From: Methylobacterium sp. E-005 | Lineage (GTDB): Bacteria > Pseudomonadota > Alphaproteobacteria > Rhizobiales > Beijerinckiaceae | Length of the DNA: 64,000 nucleotides | Reading direction: 5' to 3' | Assembly: GCF_022829725.1 (NCBI RefSeq) | Contig: NZ_JAKSYG010000217.1 | Coordinates: forward strand, 60,652-124,651 | Shown: one piece after another, positions 33,028 through 41,780 of the stretch | Layout: each line of letters starts with the position of its first letter | Numbering within the stretch: position 1 is the first letter of the stretch | Translations under genes and position numbers: made by a program | The notes under the pieces: model-generated | What the model saw: the letters and a program-made list of their open reading frames with translations, nothing else | What the model was told of the DNA's origin: nothing | Database searches by the model: none

Positions 33028-33852
33028 TCACTCCTTGTCGAGGGTTAGATCCGGCGCCTCGGGATTCTTCATGCCCACAACGTGGTAGCCCGCATCCACG
33101 TGCAGGATCTCACCGGTCATGCCGGCCGCCATGTCGGAGATCAGATAGGCTGCTGTCTCGCCCACCTCCCCGATGGTCACGGTCCGGCGCAGGGGCGCGT
33201 TGTACTCATTCCACTTCAAAATGTAGCGGAAGTCGCCGATCCCGGAGGCGGCCAGCGTCTTGATCGGGCCCGCGGAGATCGCGTTGACGCGGATGTTCTT
33301 CGGGCCGAGGTCGGCCGCAAGGTAGCGCACCGAGGCTTCCAAAGCCGCCTTGGCGACGCCCATCACGTTGTAGTGCGGCATCCACTTCTCGGCACCGTAA
33401 TAGGTCAGCGTCACAAGGGAGCCGCCCGGCCGCATCATCTTTTCAGCGCGCTGCGCCACCGCGGTGAACGAGTAGCACGAGACGAGGAGCGACTTGGTGA
33501 AGTTCTCCTCCGAGGTCTCGATATATCGGCCGGTCAGCTCGTCCTTGTCGGAGAAGGCGATGCAGTGAATGACGAAGTCGATCCCTTCGGGGAAGACCTT
33601 GGCCGCCTCCGCGAACACCGCGTCGATCGTGGCCGCCTCCGTCACATCGCAATGGCCGATGACTTGGGCGTCGAGCTCCTTGGCGAGCGGCTCGACGCGC
33701 TTGCGCAGGGCTTCACCCTGATAGGTGAAGGCGAGCTCCGCCCCGTGGGCGTGGGCGCTGCGAGCGATGCCCCAGGCGATCGAGCGATTGTTGGCAATGC
33801 CCAGGACGATGCCCCGCTTGCCCGCCAGAAGGCCGTGCCCGTGTTCCGCCAT
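33028..33852 (-). CDS. fabI: Enoyl-[acyl-carrier-protein] reductase (NADH)
   Basis: A 274-residue short-chain reductase. The nucleotide motif GIANNRSIAWGIA begins at residue 18, IDFVIHCIAF follows near 91, and the catalytic pair is Tyr161 and Lys168 in YNVMGVAK. NAISAGPIKTLAASGI near 193-208 is the FabI substrate loop. It reduces the enoyl-ACP double bond in the last step of each fatty acid elongation cycle and is the triclosan target in many bacteria. The gene lies 94 bases downstream of the DnaJ-like gene on the same strand and may be co-transcribed with it. Confidence 0.95.
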   Translation of the reverse strand: MAEHGHGLLAGKRGIVLGIANNRSIAWGIARSAHAHGAELAFTYQGEALRKRVEPLAKELDAQVIGHCDVTEAATIDAVFAEAAKVFPEGIDFVIHCIAFSDKDELTGRYIETSEENFTKSLLVSCYSFTAVAQRAEKMMRPGGSLVTLTYYGAEKWMPHYNVMGVAKAALEASVRYLAADLGPKNIRVNAISAGPIKTLAASGIGDFRYILKWNEYNAPLRRTVTIGEVGETAAYLISDMAAGMTGEILHVDAGYHVVGMKNPEAPDLTLDKE

Positions 33853-33946
33853 GATCGATCCCGAAGCCGCGCGGTCCCTCTCGGGGCCGGGGCGCCTCCT
33901 TAGCGGAGGCGGCCCGGCGACGGAAGTCCGGCCCGCTCCCTGCGCC

Positions 33947-34876
33947 TCAAGCGGCCTTCGCGCCGCGCCGCGCCCGGGCGAATTCCATCAGCGCCGCGTC
34001 CTCGCCCTCCGGTAGGACGATGGCGGTGGTGGCGAACAGGTCGCCGGGATTCCCGTCCTTCCGCGGCAGGCCCTTGCCGCGCAGGCGGAAGGTGCGGCCC
34101 GAACTCGTCATCGACGGGATCTTCATCTCCACGGCGCCGGTCAGCGTCGGCACGCGAATCGTACCGCCGAGCACGGCGTCCTCCAGCGGCACGTCGACGG
34201 TGGTGCGCAGATCGGAGCCGTCGACGGTGAAGCGCGGATGCGGCCGGATCCGGATGGTCAGCAGCGCGTCGCCCGGCTCGCCCCGCGGACCCGCGCCCTG
34301 GCCGAGGCCGCGGAGCCGGATGGTCTGGCCATCCACCACGCCGCGGGGGATGACCACGTCGACCTCGCGGCCCGTGGGCAGGTACAGGCGCAGCTTCTCC
34401 TCGCTGGCGACCTGCTCAAGGGTCACGGACAGCTCGGCGGCGACATCCTCGCCCTTGGGCGTGCCGCGCTGGCCGCCGGGCCCGGCGCCGCCCGCGCGAA
34501 AGGCCTCGCCGAAGATGTGCGAGAAGATGTCCTCGCCCATTCCGCCGCCCATGCCGCCCTGCCGGGCGCGGGCCATGCCCTCGAAGTCGAAATTGCCGCC
34601 GCGCCCGCCGCCGAAGCCGCCGCCGCCGAATCCTTCGAACCCGGTCGCGCGCGGCTTGCCCTCGGCGTCGATCTCGCCGCGGTCGAATTGCTTGCGCTTC
34701 TCGGCATCGCCCAGGATCTCATAGGCCGAGTTTGCCTCGGCGAACCGATCCTTGGCCTTCACGTCGTTCTTGTTGCGGTCGGGGTGGAAGTCCTTGGCGA
34801 GCTTGCGATAGGCCTTCTTGATGTCGGCCTCGCTCGCCCCCTTGGCCACGCCCAGCACGTCGTAGGGATTGCGCAT
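33947..34876 (-). CDS. DnaJ C-terminal domain co-chaperone (CbpA-like)
   Basis: A 309-residue protein. The J domain, residues 1-65, holds KDFHPDRNKND with the HPD needed to stimulate Hsp70. A Gly/Phe-rich stretch spans about 75-130. There is no zinc-binding CxxCxGxG region, so it is a CbpA-like (type II) DnaJ. Two beta domains follow from about 140 to 290 (LRLYLPTGREVDVVIP, GRTFRLRGKGLP). It would serve DnaK or the Hsp70-like protein at 211-1458. A 13-base palindrome stands 22 bases before the ATG. It is divergent from the glyoxalase-fold gene. Confidence 0.92.
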   Translation of the reverse strand: MRNPYDVLGVAKGASEADIKKAYRKLAKDFHPDRNKNDVKAKDRFAEANSAYEILGDAEKRKQFDRGEIDAEGKPRATGFEGFGGGGFGGGRGGNFDFEGMARARQGGMGGGMGEDIFSHIFGEAFRAGGAGPGGQRGTPKGEDVAAELSVTLEQVASEEKLRLYLPTGREVDVVIPRGVVDGQTIRLRGLGQGAGPRGEPGDALLTIRIRPHPRFTVDGSDLRTTVDVPLEDAVLGGTIRVPTLTGAVEMKIPSMTSSGRTFRLRGKGLPRKDGNPGDLFATTAIVLPEGEDAALMEFARARRGAKAA

Positions 34877-34897
34877 GGAACTCTATGGCTGTGCGGT

Positions 34898-34943
34898 GTG
34901 GAAATTCCACCCGGATGTGGGAAGGCTGTTGCATACCTGCAAC
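34898..34943. promoter_or_regulatory. Two palindromes between divergent dnaJ-like and VOC genes
   Basis: GTGGAA-A-TTCCAC (34898-34910) and GTTGCA-TACC-TGCAAC (34928-34943) are perfect inverted repeats 17 bases apart in the divergent promoter region. They look like operator sites. Neither matches CIRCE nor a classical Fur box. Confidence 0.45.
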
Positions 34944-35093
34944 GGTCCTGATCGCGAAAGTCTGCGGGTTCGCGCGGGACGTCAAGCGGTGCCCCTCGCC
35001 CCCTGGGCCCAAGGGGCTTAACTTCGGTGCTCTGCCGGGTCGGGCGCCGTCAGCCCGCCTGCACAGACGCGAATCGCAAGGAGTCTCGCCCCG

Positions 35094-35477
35094 ATGCAGT
35101 ATGCCTGCGACCACGTCCATCTCCGGAGCCGCGACGCCCTCCAGGCCGCCGCGTTCTACGTCGAGACCTTCGGTGCGCGGGAGGTGAAGCGCGTCGGTGA
35201 TGGGGTGATCCAGAGGGTCGTCCTCGACCTCGGCGGGCTTACCGTTTTCATCGAGCAGGCGCCGGCCGAGACCGCGCCGGCCGGGCCGACGCCCTGTCTG
35301 GGCCTGGAGCATCTCGGCCTGCGCGTCGCCGACATCGAGGCGGCGATGGCCGATCTCACGGCCCGGGGGGTTCCGGTGCGGACCGGGATCACGGAGCGCG
35401 GACCGGGCCTGCGAATCGCCTTCGTGGAAGGACCGGACGGGGCGCTGATCGAGATCCTTGAGCGCAAGGCGGCTTGA
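35094..35477 (+). CDS. VOC family (glyoxalase-fold) protein
   Basis: A 127-residue single VOC domain with two beta-alpha-beta-beta-beta halves: CDHVHLRSRDALQAAAFYVETFGA at the start and LEHLGLRVADIEAAMADLTARGV in the second half, ending FVEGPDGALIEILE. His8, a Glu/Gln in the first half, His in LEHLGL and Glu in ALIEIL are placed as metal ligands. Substrate not evident; relatives include methylmalonyl-CoA epimerase and lactoylglutathione lyase. A strong AAGGAG site precedes the ATG. Its stop overlaps the next start (TGATG), so it is the first gene of the metal-uptake operon. Confidence 0.88.
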   Translation: MQYACDHVHLRSRDALQAAAFYVETFGAREVKRVGDGVIQRVVLDLGGLTVFIEQAPAETAPAGPTPCLGLEHLGLRVADIEAAMADLTARGVPVRTGITERGPGLRIAFVEGPDGALIEILERKAA

Positions 35478-36526
35478 TGGGGCTTCCATTCCCATACGGC
35501 CGATCGCTCGCCTGTCTGCTGCTCCTGTGTCTCGCCTGTCCAGGGGCCGTCGCGGCGCGCCCGTTCACCGACGCCGCCGGCCGGACCGTCGAATTGCCGG
35601 ATCGGATTGAGCGCGTGCTGCCCGCCGGCCCGCCGGCCGCGGTGCTGCTCTACACCCTGGCGCCCGACCGGCTGGCGGGCTGGGTCAGCGCGCCCGGGCC
35701 TGAGGCGCTGCCGTTTCTCGATCCGCGCGCGCGGGCGCTGCCGGCTTATGGCCGCCTGACCGGGCGCCGCGGCACCGCCAATGTCGAGGCGGTCCTCGCC
35801 GCCAAGCCCGATCTGATCGTCGACTCGGGCAGCCTCGGCCCGACCTATGCGTCCCTGGCCGACCGGGTTCAGGCCCAAACCGGCATCCCCTACATCCTGC
35901 TCGACGGCAGGTTCACGCGGATGCCCGAAACCTTCCGGCAGCTCGGGGCAGCCCTGGGCCGGCAGGATGAGGCCGATGCCCTGGCGGCCTACGCGGACGC
36001 GCTTACGGGTACGGTGGCCAAGGCGATCGGCCCCATCCCGGAGGACCGGCGGCCCAGCGTCTACTACGCCCGGGGTCCGCGCGGCCTGGAGACGGGCTTT
36101 TCCGGCTCGATCAACACCGAGGTGCTGGAAGCGGCCGGCGGTCGGAACGTGGCGCAGGGCGGCGACGGGCGCCTCGGAACGGTTTCCCCCGAGCAGATTC
36201 TGGCCTGGAACCCGGACGTGATCGTCACCCTCGATCCAGCGTTCGCGGCCGCCGTGCGGACGGACCCGCTCTGGCATGACACGAAGGCGGTCAAAACGGG
36301 CCGGATCTACCTGGCGCCGCAGCAGCCCTTCCCGTGGTTCGACGCACCGCCGGGCGTCAACCGGCTGATCGGCCTGCGCTGGCTGGCGGGGCTGCTCCAC
36401 CCAAATCTGTTTCCGCAACCGATGCCTGAGGTCGTGCGCGACTTCTACCACCGTTTCTACCATGTCGACCTCGACGCCGGGCAGGCGGCCGCGCTACTCG
36501 CTCCGCCACCGGGTGCGCCGCATTGA
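35477..36526 (+). CDS. ABC transporter substrate-binding protein (FecB/BtuF type)
   Basis: A 349-residue exported protein with a signal peptide (about 1-27, ending AVAARP). The FecB fold starts FTDAAGRTVELPDRIERVLPAGPPA; AAKPDLIVDSG and ILAWNPDVIVTLD mark the two lobes, and FPWFDAPPGVNRLIGLRWLAGLL is near the C-terminus. The family binds iron-siderophores, haem, cobalamin or oxyanions; the exact ligand is not readable. ATG 35477 overlaps the VOC stop and its own stop overlaps the permease start, so the four genes are tightly coupled. No outer-membrane TonB receptor is in the window. Confidence 0.88.
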   Translation: MGLPFPYGRSLACLLLLCLACPGAVAARPFTDAAGRTVELPDRIERVLPAGPPAAVLLYTLAPDRLAGWVSAPGPEALPFLDPRARALPAYGRLTGRRGTANVEAVLAAKPDLIVDSGSLGPTYASLADRVQAQTGIPYILLDGRFTRMPETFRQLGAALGRQDEADALAAYADALTGTVAKAIGPIPEDRRPSVYYARGPRGLETGFSGSINTEVLEAAGGRNVAQGGDGRLGTVSPEQILAWNPDVIVTLDPAFAAAVRTDPLWHDTKAVKTGRIYLAPQQPFPWFDAPPGVNRLIGLRWLAGLLHPNLFPQPMPEVVRDFYHRFYHVDLDAGQAAALLAPPPGAPH

Positions 36527-37575
36527 GCGGAGAGCCGGCCGCTGCCGACGCAGTCCGCGCAGCCCCCCGGGCGGGGCTTCCAGTGGCGCTGCTCGCCGCG
36601 GCGGCTGTCCTGATGCTGGCCATCGTCGCGTTGGCGGTCGGACAATATCCGGTCCCCCTCGCGGATCTCGCAACCGTGCTCGGCCACCGGCTGCTCGGCT
36701 TGCCGACCCGCGCGCCCGCAATGGTCGAGACGGTGGTGATGCAGGTGCGCCTGCCCCGGGTCGTGGCCGCCCTGGTGGTCGGAGGGGCCCTCTCGGCGGC
36801 GGGGGCGACCTACCAGGGCCTGTTCCGCAACCCCCTGGTCTCGCCCGACATCCTGGGTGTCTCCGCGGGGGCCGGTCTCGGAGCTGTGCTGGGAATCTAC
36901 CTCGGTTTGCCGGTGGCGACCATCCAGGCGCTCGCCTTCCTGGGTGGCCTGGGCGCCGTCGCGGCGGTCTACGGGATCGGGCTCGCCGTGCGGCGCCACG
37001 ATCCGGTCCTGACCCTGGTCTTGGCCGGCGTCGCGGTCGGTGCGGTGCTGGGCGCGGGGATCTCGCTCCTGAAGGTGCTGGCCGATCCCTACAACCAGTT
37101 GCCGGCGATCACGTTCTGGCTGCTCGGCAGCCTGTCCTCAGTCACCTTGGGTGATGTCGGCGCCGTATTGCCGATGATGCTCCTGGGCCTTGCCCCCCTG
37201 GTGCTGCTGCGGTGGCGGATGAATCTGATGAGCCTCGGCGACGAGGAGGCCCGGGCGCTCGGTGTCGAGACGCGGATCCTGCGCCCCGTGCTGATCGCCG
37301 GGGCGACCCTGGTCACGGCCGCCGCGGTGTCGATGACCGGGGTGATCGGCTGGATCGGGCTGATCGTGCCGCACATGGCGCGTCTGCTGGTGGGCCCGGA
37401 TTACCGCCGGCTGCTCCCGGCCTCCCTGACGCTCGGAGCCGGCTACCTCCTGATCGTCGACCTGATTGCGCGGAGCGCCGGGACGATCGAGGTGCCGCTG
37501 GGCATCCTCACGGCCCTGGTCGGCGCCCCGTTTTTCCTGTGGCTGCTGGCAGCCGGGCGGAACCGGATCGGGTGA
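36523..37575 (+). CDS. FecCD family ABC transporter permease (TTG start)
   Basis: A 350-residue membrane protein with about ten hydrophobic helices. FecCD marks: RLPRVVAALVVGGALSAAGATYQGLFRNPLVSPDILG-type segment near 80-115, and GWIGLIVPHMARLLVGPDYRRLLPAS near 280, which docks the ATPase. The start is TTG at 36523, sharing bases with the preceding TGA (ATTGA), so translation depends on the upstream gene. The permease should work as a homodimer with the next gene's ATPase. It transports the metal complex delivered by the binding protein. Confidence 0.93.
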   Translation: MSGEPAAADAVRAAPRAGLPVALLAAAAVLMLAIVALAVGQYPVPLADLATVLGHRLLGLPTRAPAMVETVVMQVRLPRVVAALVVGGALSAAGATYQGLFRNPLVSPDILGVSAGAGLGAVLGIYLGLPVATIQALAFLGGLGAVAAVYGIGLAVRRHDPVLTLVLAGVAVGAVLGAGISLLKVLADPYNQLPAITFWLLGSLSSVTLGDVGAVLPMMLLGLAPLVLLRWRMNLMSLGDEEARALGVETRILRPVLIAGATLVTAAAVSMTGVIGWIGLIVPHMARLLVGPDYRRLLPASLTLGAGYLLIVDLIARSAGTIEVPLGILTALVGAPFFLWLLAAGRNRIG

Positions 37576-38345
37576 TGCTTCAGGTCGCGGATCTCGCCTT
37601 CGGCTACGGCGACCGCACGGTCGGGTCAGGTGTCTCGTTCGGCCTCGCGGCCGGCGAGGTTCTCGGCCTGCTGGGGCCGAATGGCGGGGGCAAGACGACC
37701 CTGCTCAAAACGCTGCTCGGTCTGCTGCCCGCGCGAGCCGGGTCGATCCGGCTCGACGGCTCGGAACTATCCCGGCTGCCGCGGGCCCGGATCGCCCGGG
37801 CAATGGCTGCCGTGCCGCAGGCGCACGCGGCGTATTTCCCGTTCACGGTTCGCGACATGGTGGTGATGGGACGCGCGAGCCACCTCGGCCCGTTCGCTGC
37901 GCCCGGCCCGTCCGATCAGGCCGCGGCCGAACGGGCACTCGCCAGCCTCGGAATCGGGCACTTGGCCGGGGCCGTCTACACCGAGATCAGCGGCGGCGAG
38001 CGACAGCTTGCCCTGATTGCCCGGGCGCTCAGCGGGGACCCGCGGCTCCTCGTCATGGACGAGCCGACCGCGAGCCTCGATTTCGGCAATCAGGCCCGCG
38101 TCCTCGGCCAGATCCGTCGGCTGGCGCAAGCCGGTATCGCTGTCCTGTTCTCCACCCACGATCCCGGCCACGCCTTGCTCTGCGCCGACCGCGTGATCGC
38201 CCTGCATGCGGGGCGGCTGGTCGCCGACGGGCCATCCGCCGCGGTAGTGACGCCCGCGCTTCTGCGCCTGATCTACGGGATCGACGTGGTCATGGCGCCG
38301 GTGCCGGGCATCGCGGCACCGGTTTGTGCGCCGATCATCCGTTGA
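37575..38345 (+). CDS. ABC transporter ATP-binding protein (FecE type)
   Basis: A 256-residue ATPase. Walker A GPNGGGKTTLL near 36, Q-loop AVPQAHAAYFPF near 82, signature SGGERQLALIARAL near 138, Walker B LLVMDEPTASLD near 160 and H-loop FSTHDPGH near 193. The ATG at 37575 overlaps the permease stop (TGATG). It completes the binding protein-permease-ATPase set. The gene ends 84 bases before the convergent Crp/Fnr regulator stop. Confidence 0.94.
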   Translation: MLQVADLAFGYGDRTVGSGVSFGLAAGEVLGLLGPNGGGKTTLLKTLLGLLPARAGSIRLDGSELSRLPRARIARAMAAVPQAHAAYFPFTVRDMVVMGRASHLGPFAAPGPSDQAAAERALASLGIGHLAGAVYTEISGGERQLALIARALSGDPRLLVMDEPTASLDFGNQARVLGQIRRLAQAGIAVLFSTHDPGHALLCADRVIALHAGRLVADGPSAAVVTPALLRLIYGIDVVMAPVPGIAAPVCAPIIR

Positions 38346-38429
38346 GCGCTGCGACGCCGTCCGCGCCAAGCCCCTTGTCGTAACGGCCACGCTTGCGTCG
38401 AGCCGATGGCCAGTTCGGCAAAGCGAGCT

Positions 38430-39197
38430 CTAAACGGCCGTCGCTTCGAAAGCCGGGCCGCGACCTTGGCGGTTCGAAGCGTACGTCGCTCCGAGCACCC
38501 GCTCGCCGTGCATCCGCACGCGGTCGTGGCACTCGCAGGCGGCGGACGCGACGGCCGCGCGATTCAGGATGGTGATGCGCCCACGCGCGGCACGGATCAG
38601 CCCCCCCTCCTGCAGCGTCCGCAGGATGCGGGTCAGATAGGTCCGCTGGACACCCAGCATCCCGGCCAGCACCTCGTGGGTGATCGGAAGCGTGTCGCCC
38701 TCGATCCGGTCCTGAAGCGTCAGGAGCCAGCGGAGGCAGCGTTGCTCGATCGGATGGAGCGCGTTGCAGGCGGCCATCTGCAGCAGCTGCGCGACGAAAC
38801 AATCGGTGTACCGCACGAGCAGATCGCGCAACGAGGGAGACTGGCTGGCCGCTTCCTCCAGCCGGGCGGCATCGAGGCGCAGCGCCGGACCGCCGCTCTG
38901 CACCATCCCCATAGCGAAAGCGTGCATTCGCCCCCGGGTGACGAGGCCACCGACCGCACCATCGTGACCGATGGTGGCAGTCTCGGCGGTCCGCCCGTCT
39001 CGGGTCGTGACGACCAGGGCCAGCACGGTGTGGTCGCAGGGAAAAATTACGTGCGTAACCTCGGCGCCGGCCTCAAAAGCGATCTGACCCCGGGCGTAGG
39101 TCGTCGGCTCCAGATGGGGCGTGATCAACGCTCGGTCTGTATCCGAGAGTACATCGAGAAGCAGATTGCCCGTCGGGCCGGCACGGTCGATTCGCAT
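38430..39197 (-). CDS. Crp/Fnr family transcriptional regulator
   Basis: A 255-residue regulator with an N-terminal cyclic-nucleotide-like beta-roll (about 25-150) and a C-terminal winged helix (about 175-230), where PITHEVLAGMLGVQRTYLTRILRTLQEGGLI is the helix-turn-helix. The N-terminal Cys cluster of true FNR is missing, so an oxygen-sensing iron-sulphur centre is unlikely. The residues of the cAMP site of CRP are also not obvious. This single-domain regulator type is abundant in Methylobacterium. Start ATG 39197 is preferred over 39224. It is convergent with the metal-uptake operon. Target genes unknown. Confidence 0.85.
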   Translation of the reverse strand: MRIDRAGPTGNLLLDVLSDTDRALITPHLEPTTYARGQIAFEAGAEVTHVIFPCDHTVLALVVTTRDGRTAETATIGHDGAVGGLVTRGRMHAFAMGMVQSGGPALRLDAARLEEAASQSPSLRDLLVRYTDCFVAQLLQMAACNALHPIEQRCLRWLLTLQDRIEGDTLPITHEVLAGMLGVQRTYLTRILRTLQEGGLIRAARGRITILNRAAVASAACECHDRVRMHGERVLGATYASNRQGRGPAFEATAV

Positions 39198-39331
39198 CAA
39201 GCTGACGAGAGTGTGGCAAACCAAGCTCCCAAAAGGATTCTCTCAGGTGCGCCCGGCTTGGACCGGGCCTCCACACATACGACTCGCCGCCGAAGACTGA
39301 ACTAACCTAGGTTTGGGACCACAGCACTAAA

Positions 39332-40216
39332 TTACTTGTCGGTACATAGTCCTTGTTCCGATAGGTGTTTATGTTCACGCGGATCGCAATCGGTCGTCAG
39401 GAATGACGCCCAATCGGAAGGCGTGCCGTAGAAGGCGTTGCGATCAACGTCACCCTGCACCCCCGGGACGCGGCCGGTGGAGGTAAACTGCCAAAGCATC
39501 CACTTCCGGTTGACGAACCTCTGTTCCGGCTCCGCCGCGGTCGAGCGCAGCCAATGGGGGTAGTCGGGGAGTTCGCCCTCCAGCACATCCTTGTGGAAGG
39601 TGATGTCGGTATAGATGATCGGGCGCTTGCCGGTGTAGCGCTCCATCTCCTCGAGCATCTCGGTGACCATCGCTAGCGCCTGCGCCTTGGGCAGCTTCTT
39701 CGGGCAGGTCTGCGAATGGCCGTTCCACTCGACGTCGAGCACCGGCGGAAGGGCCGTGGGGTCGTTCGGGACGTTCCTCTTGAACCAGTCCATCTGCTCC
39801 TTGGCGGAGCGGCACCAAAACACGAAGTGGTAGGCCCCTCGGGGAACGCCGGCCCGGGCCGCCCCGTCCCAGTTGGTCCGGAAGCGCTCGTCGACGTGGT
39901 CGCCGCCCTCGGTCGCCTTGATGAAGGCGAACTGCGTCCCGGCGGCCCGGACCGAGGCCCAGTCGACATTGCCCTGCCACTTCGAGATGTCGATGCCCTG
40001 GATCGGATGCAGCTTGGCCTTGGCCACGCCCGGATGGGGCTTGGCATCGCCCTTGGTGGGATAAAAATCGTGGTTCGAAGCGCAGGCTGCCAAGCCAGCG
40101 AGAATCATCGCCGCGGCGAAGCGACCGGCAAGCCGGCGAACGGCCGTGATGCGATGGCCCAGGCCTTCGGACAGGCCGAGGGAGGGAGCGCGCGAGAGCT
40201 GATTGATCCGCGACAT
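39332..40216 (-). CDS. GH25 lysozyme-like lipoprotein
   Basis: A 294-residue glycoside hydrolase family 25 protein. Residues about 30-47 are hydrophobic and end in LAGLAAC, a lipobox, so the mature protein would be lipid-anchored. The catalytic barrel begins GIDISKWQGNVDWASV (Asp of DIS), followed by FAFIKATEGGDHVD, GAYHFVFWC, PPVLDVEWNG (catalytic Asp/Glu pair) and RPIIYTD. Family enzymes cleave muramic acid linkages in peptidoglycan. The N-terminus before the lipobox (SRINQLSRAPSLGL...) is unusually long, so a later start is possible. It stands alone between two unrelated genes. Confidence 0.9.
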   Translation of the reverse strand: MSRINQLSRAPSLGLSEGLGHRITAVRRLAGRFAAAMILAGLAACASNHDFYPTKGDAKPHPGVAKAKLHPIQGIDISKWQGNVDWASVRAAGTQFAFIKATEGGDHVDERFRTNWDGAARAGVPRGAYHFVFWCRSAKEQMDWFKRNVPNDPTALPPVLDVEWNGHSQTCPKKLPKAQALAMVTEMLEEMERYTGKRPIIYTDITFHKDVLEGELPDYPHWLRSTAAEPEQRFVNRKWMLWQFTSTGRVPGVQGDVDRNAFYGTPSDWASFLTTDCDPREHKHLSEQGLCTDK

Positions 40217-40419
40217 CAGTGTTTAGCCCGCCACCGAAGATGCGCCACAGACAGGCGTATTCGATGGCCCCGGCGCGGTTAACGGACCTTTGCGATTATT
40301 GCGGCGGAATTCCGAGATGCGTTGCATCGCCGCGACATACGCAGGGGATCCCCCGATGTTGCACAGGCCGCGATTCGGCTTAAGTGCCGGTCGTGACATG
40401 CGAGTTCGGTGGCCGCGCT

Positions 40420-40857
40420 GTGGGCAAGCAAATCTTTACCATAGGGTACGAAGGCCTGGATTCTGAGCAGCTCGGCGGCATCCTGCGCGATGCCGGCGTC
40501 GGCGTGCTGGCGGATGTCCGGGCGGTGGCGAATTCGCGCAAGCGCGGCTTCTCGAAGGGCGTGCTCAGTACGTCGCTGCGGGAAGCAGGGCTGGGCTATA
40601 CCCATCTGCGCAGCCTCGGGACGCCGAAATCCGGTCGGCAGGCGGCTCGGGCCGGGGATGCGGCCTTGCTGCGCCGGATCTATTGCGAGGAGGTGCTCGA
40701 CACCGCCGCCGGGCAGACGGCCCTGGGGGAGCTTGCCGCCATGGCGGAGGCGGCACCCCTCTGCCTCCTCTGCTTCGAACGCGATCCATCGGTCTGCCAC
40801 CGGCGCATCCTTGCGGAGCGCCTGGCCGAGCGGGGTTTCGCGATCAGGGATCTGTGA
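40420..40857 (+). CDS. DUF488 domain-containing protein
   Basis: A 145-residue protein beginning with KQIFTIGYEGLDSEQLGGIL after a GTG at 40420. Family motifs are ADVRAVANSRKRGFSK and the C-terminal LLCFERDPSVCHRRIL, whose Cys/Glu/His are the most conserved. Function unknown; it is often found near nucleic-acid metabolism genes. GTG 40420 is chosen because the family starts there and a GGTGG site lies upstream; GTG at 40384 would add 12 residues. Confidence 0.85.
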   Translation: MGKQIFTIGYEGLDSEQLGGILRDAGVGVLADVRAVANSRKRGFSKGVLSTSLREAGLGYTHLRSLGTPKSGRQAARAGDAALLRRIYCEEVLDTAAGQTALGELAAMAEAAPLCLLCFERDPSVCHRRILAERLAERGFAIRDL

Positions 40858-41012
40858 GGTCGCGCCGGGGTGGAGTAAGGCGATCTGATGCGTTCAGCGC
40901 CCCTCCCCGCTCCGCGGGGACAATGATGCGTGCAGCCTTGATCGCCGAGCCGATGCGGACCTGCGGCGATCGTAGCCCTGGTGGAGTGGTCAGGAGCCGC
41001 TCGTATCCGACC

Positions 41013-41402
41013 TCAAGCCGAGACGCGGGACCGCGTCAGGGATCCGTGCGCGGGCTGCGGGCGCGCGCCGAACGCGCCAGCGAGCCGGCGGAGCGAACCC
41101 AATGCCGCGTCGAGACGCGAGGGCGGGGTTACGCGCCGTGCTCGCCGATCACGATCGGCGACCGGCTCAACCGGCATGTACAGCGCGTCGAAGAATGGAA
41201 TCTCCAGAAGCGTCGCACCGCCCGCGTCGGTGATCACCAGGGTGGCCGCGAGCAGGCGCGGGTCGCCGCCATGCTGGCGCATCAGACCCTGCACGATCGT
41301 GCGCGCCGTTGTCCGGGCGGCCTCGGCGTCGGCGACCCATTGCGCCGATGACGCCGGCAGCGACGCTTCGCCGAGGCGGATGGTGAAGTTGGCCTGAATC
41401 AT
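41013..41402 (-). CDS. Hypothetical protein, DUF6894-like
   Basis: A 129-residue protein. ATLVITDAGGATLLEIPFFDALYM near 52-75 resembles the strand-turn-strand at the end of DUF6894 domains (a small family common in Methylobacterium and rhizobia), after a helix with AEAARTTARTIVQGL. The last 45 residues are Arg/Ala-rich and may be disordered. It is cotranscribed with the 67-residue gene upstream (27-base gap). The family assignment is by eye and uncertain. Confidence 0.6.
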   Translation of the reverse strand: MIQANFTIRLGEASLPASSAQWVADAEAARTTARTIVQGLMRQHGGDPRLLAATLVITDAGGATLLEIPFFDALYMPVEPVADRDRRARRVTPPSRLDAALGSLRRLAGAFGARPQPAHGSLTRSRVSA

Positions 41403-41429
41403 GACGGCTCCTCCGGCCGGGTTGCTGCG

Positions 41430-41633
41430 TCAGGCCGCCTGCGCGCCGTCGGCATCCTCGGTCACCGGCTTCGGGTCGAAGGCATCGGCCAGAAGTTCGA
41501 GGCGCCGGGCCATGTCGCGTACCTCGTTCAAGGCGATCGATTTCTGGCCCTCCTTGACCGCACGGGTGATGTCGCTGACCTGCGCGGTGGCGATCCGCTT
41601 GAGTTCCTCGGCGAGCTGCTGGCAGGTCATCAT
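41430..41633 (-). CDS. Hypothetical 67-residue helical protein
   Basis: Not recognised. One amphipathic helix, MTCQQLAEELKRIATAQVSDITRAV onward to about residue 52, with an acidic tail. It lies 27 bases upstream of the DUF6894-like gene on the same strand; ATG at 41633 (or 41630). Cytoplasmic; no domain known to me. Confidence 0.6.
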   Translation of the reverse strand: MMTCQQLAEELKRIATAQVSDITRAVKEGQKSIALNEVRDMARRLELLADAFDPKPVTEDADGAQAA

Positions 41634-41780
41634 CGCATCCGGGTCCGGTGTATCGATCCGAGCCGGAATCGTGGCGCGCCGTCGCTTACCAAGGCGTTTC
41701 CCCGGGGCGCGGCGCCTGTGGACAAAGCGGCGATCGGGGTTCGCTCCGGACCGCTTCGCCCTGCTGGCTGAGACGGAGCG

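Noticed and set aside
34877..35093. Cobalamin riboswitch before the VOC/FecBCD operon
   Set aside because: The conserved GCCACTG and AAGCCAGGAGACC boxes are absent; only palindromes are visible.
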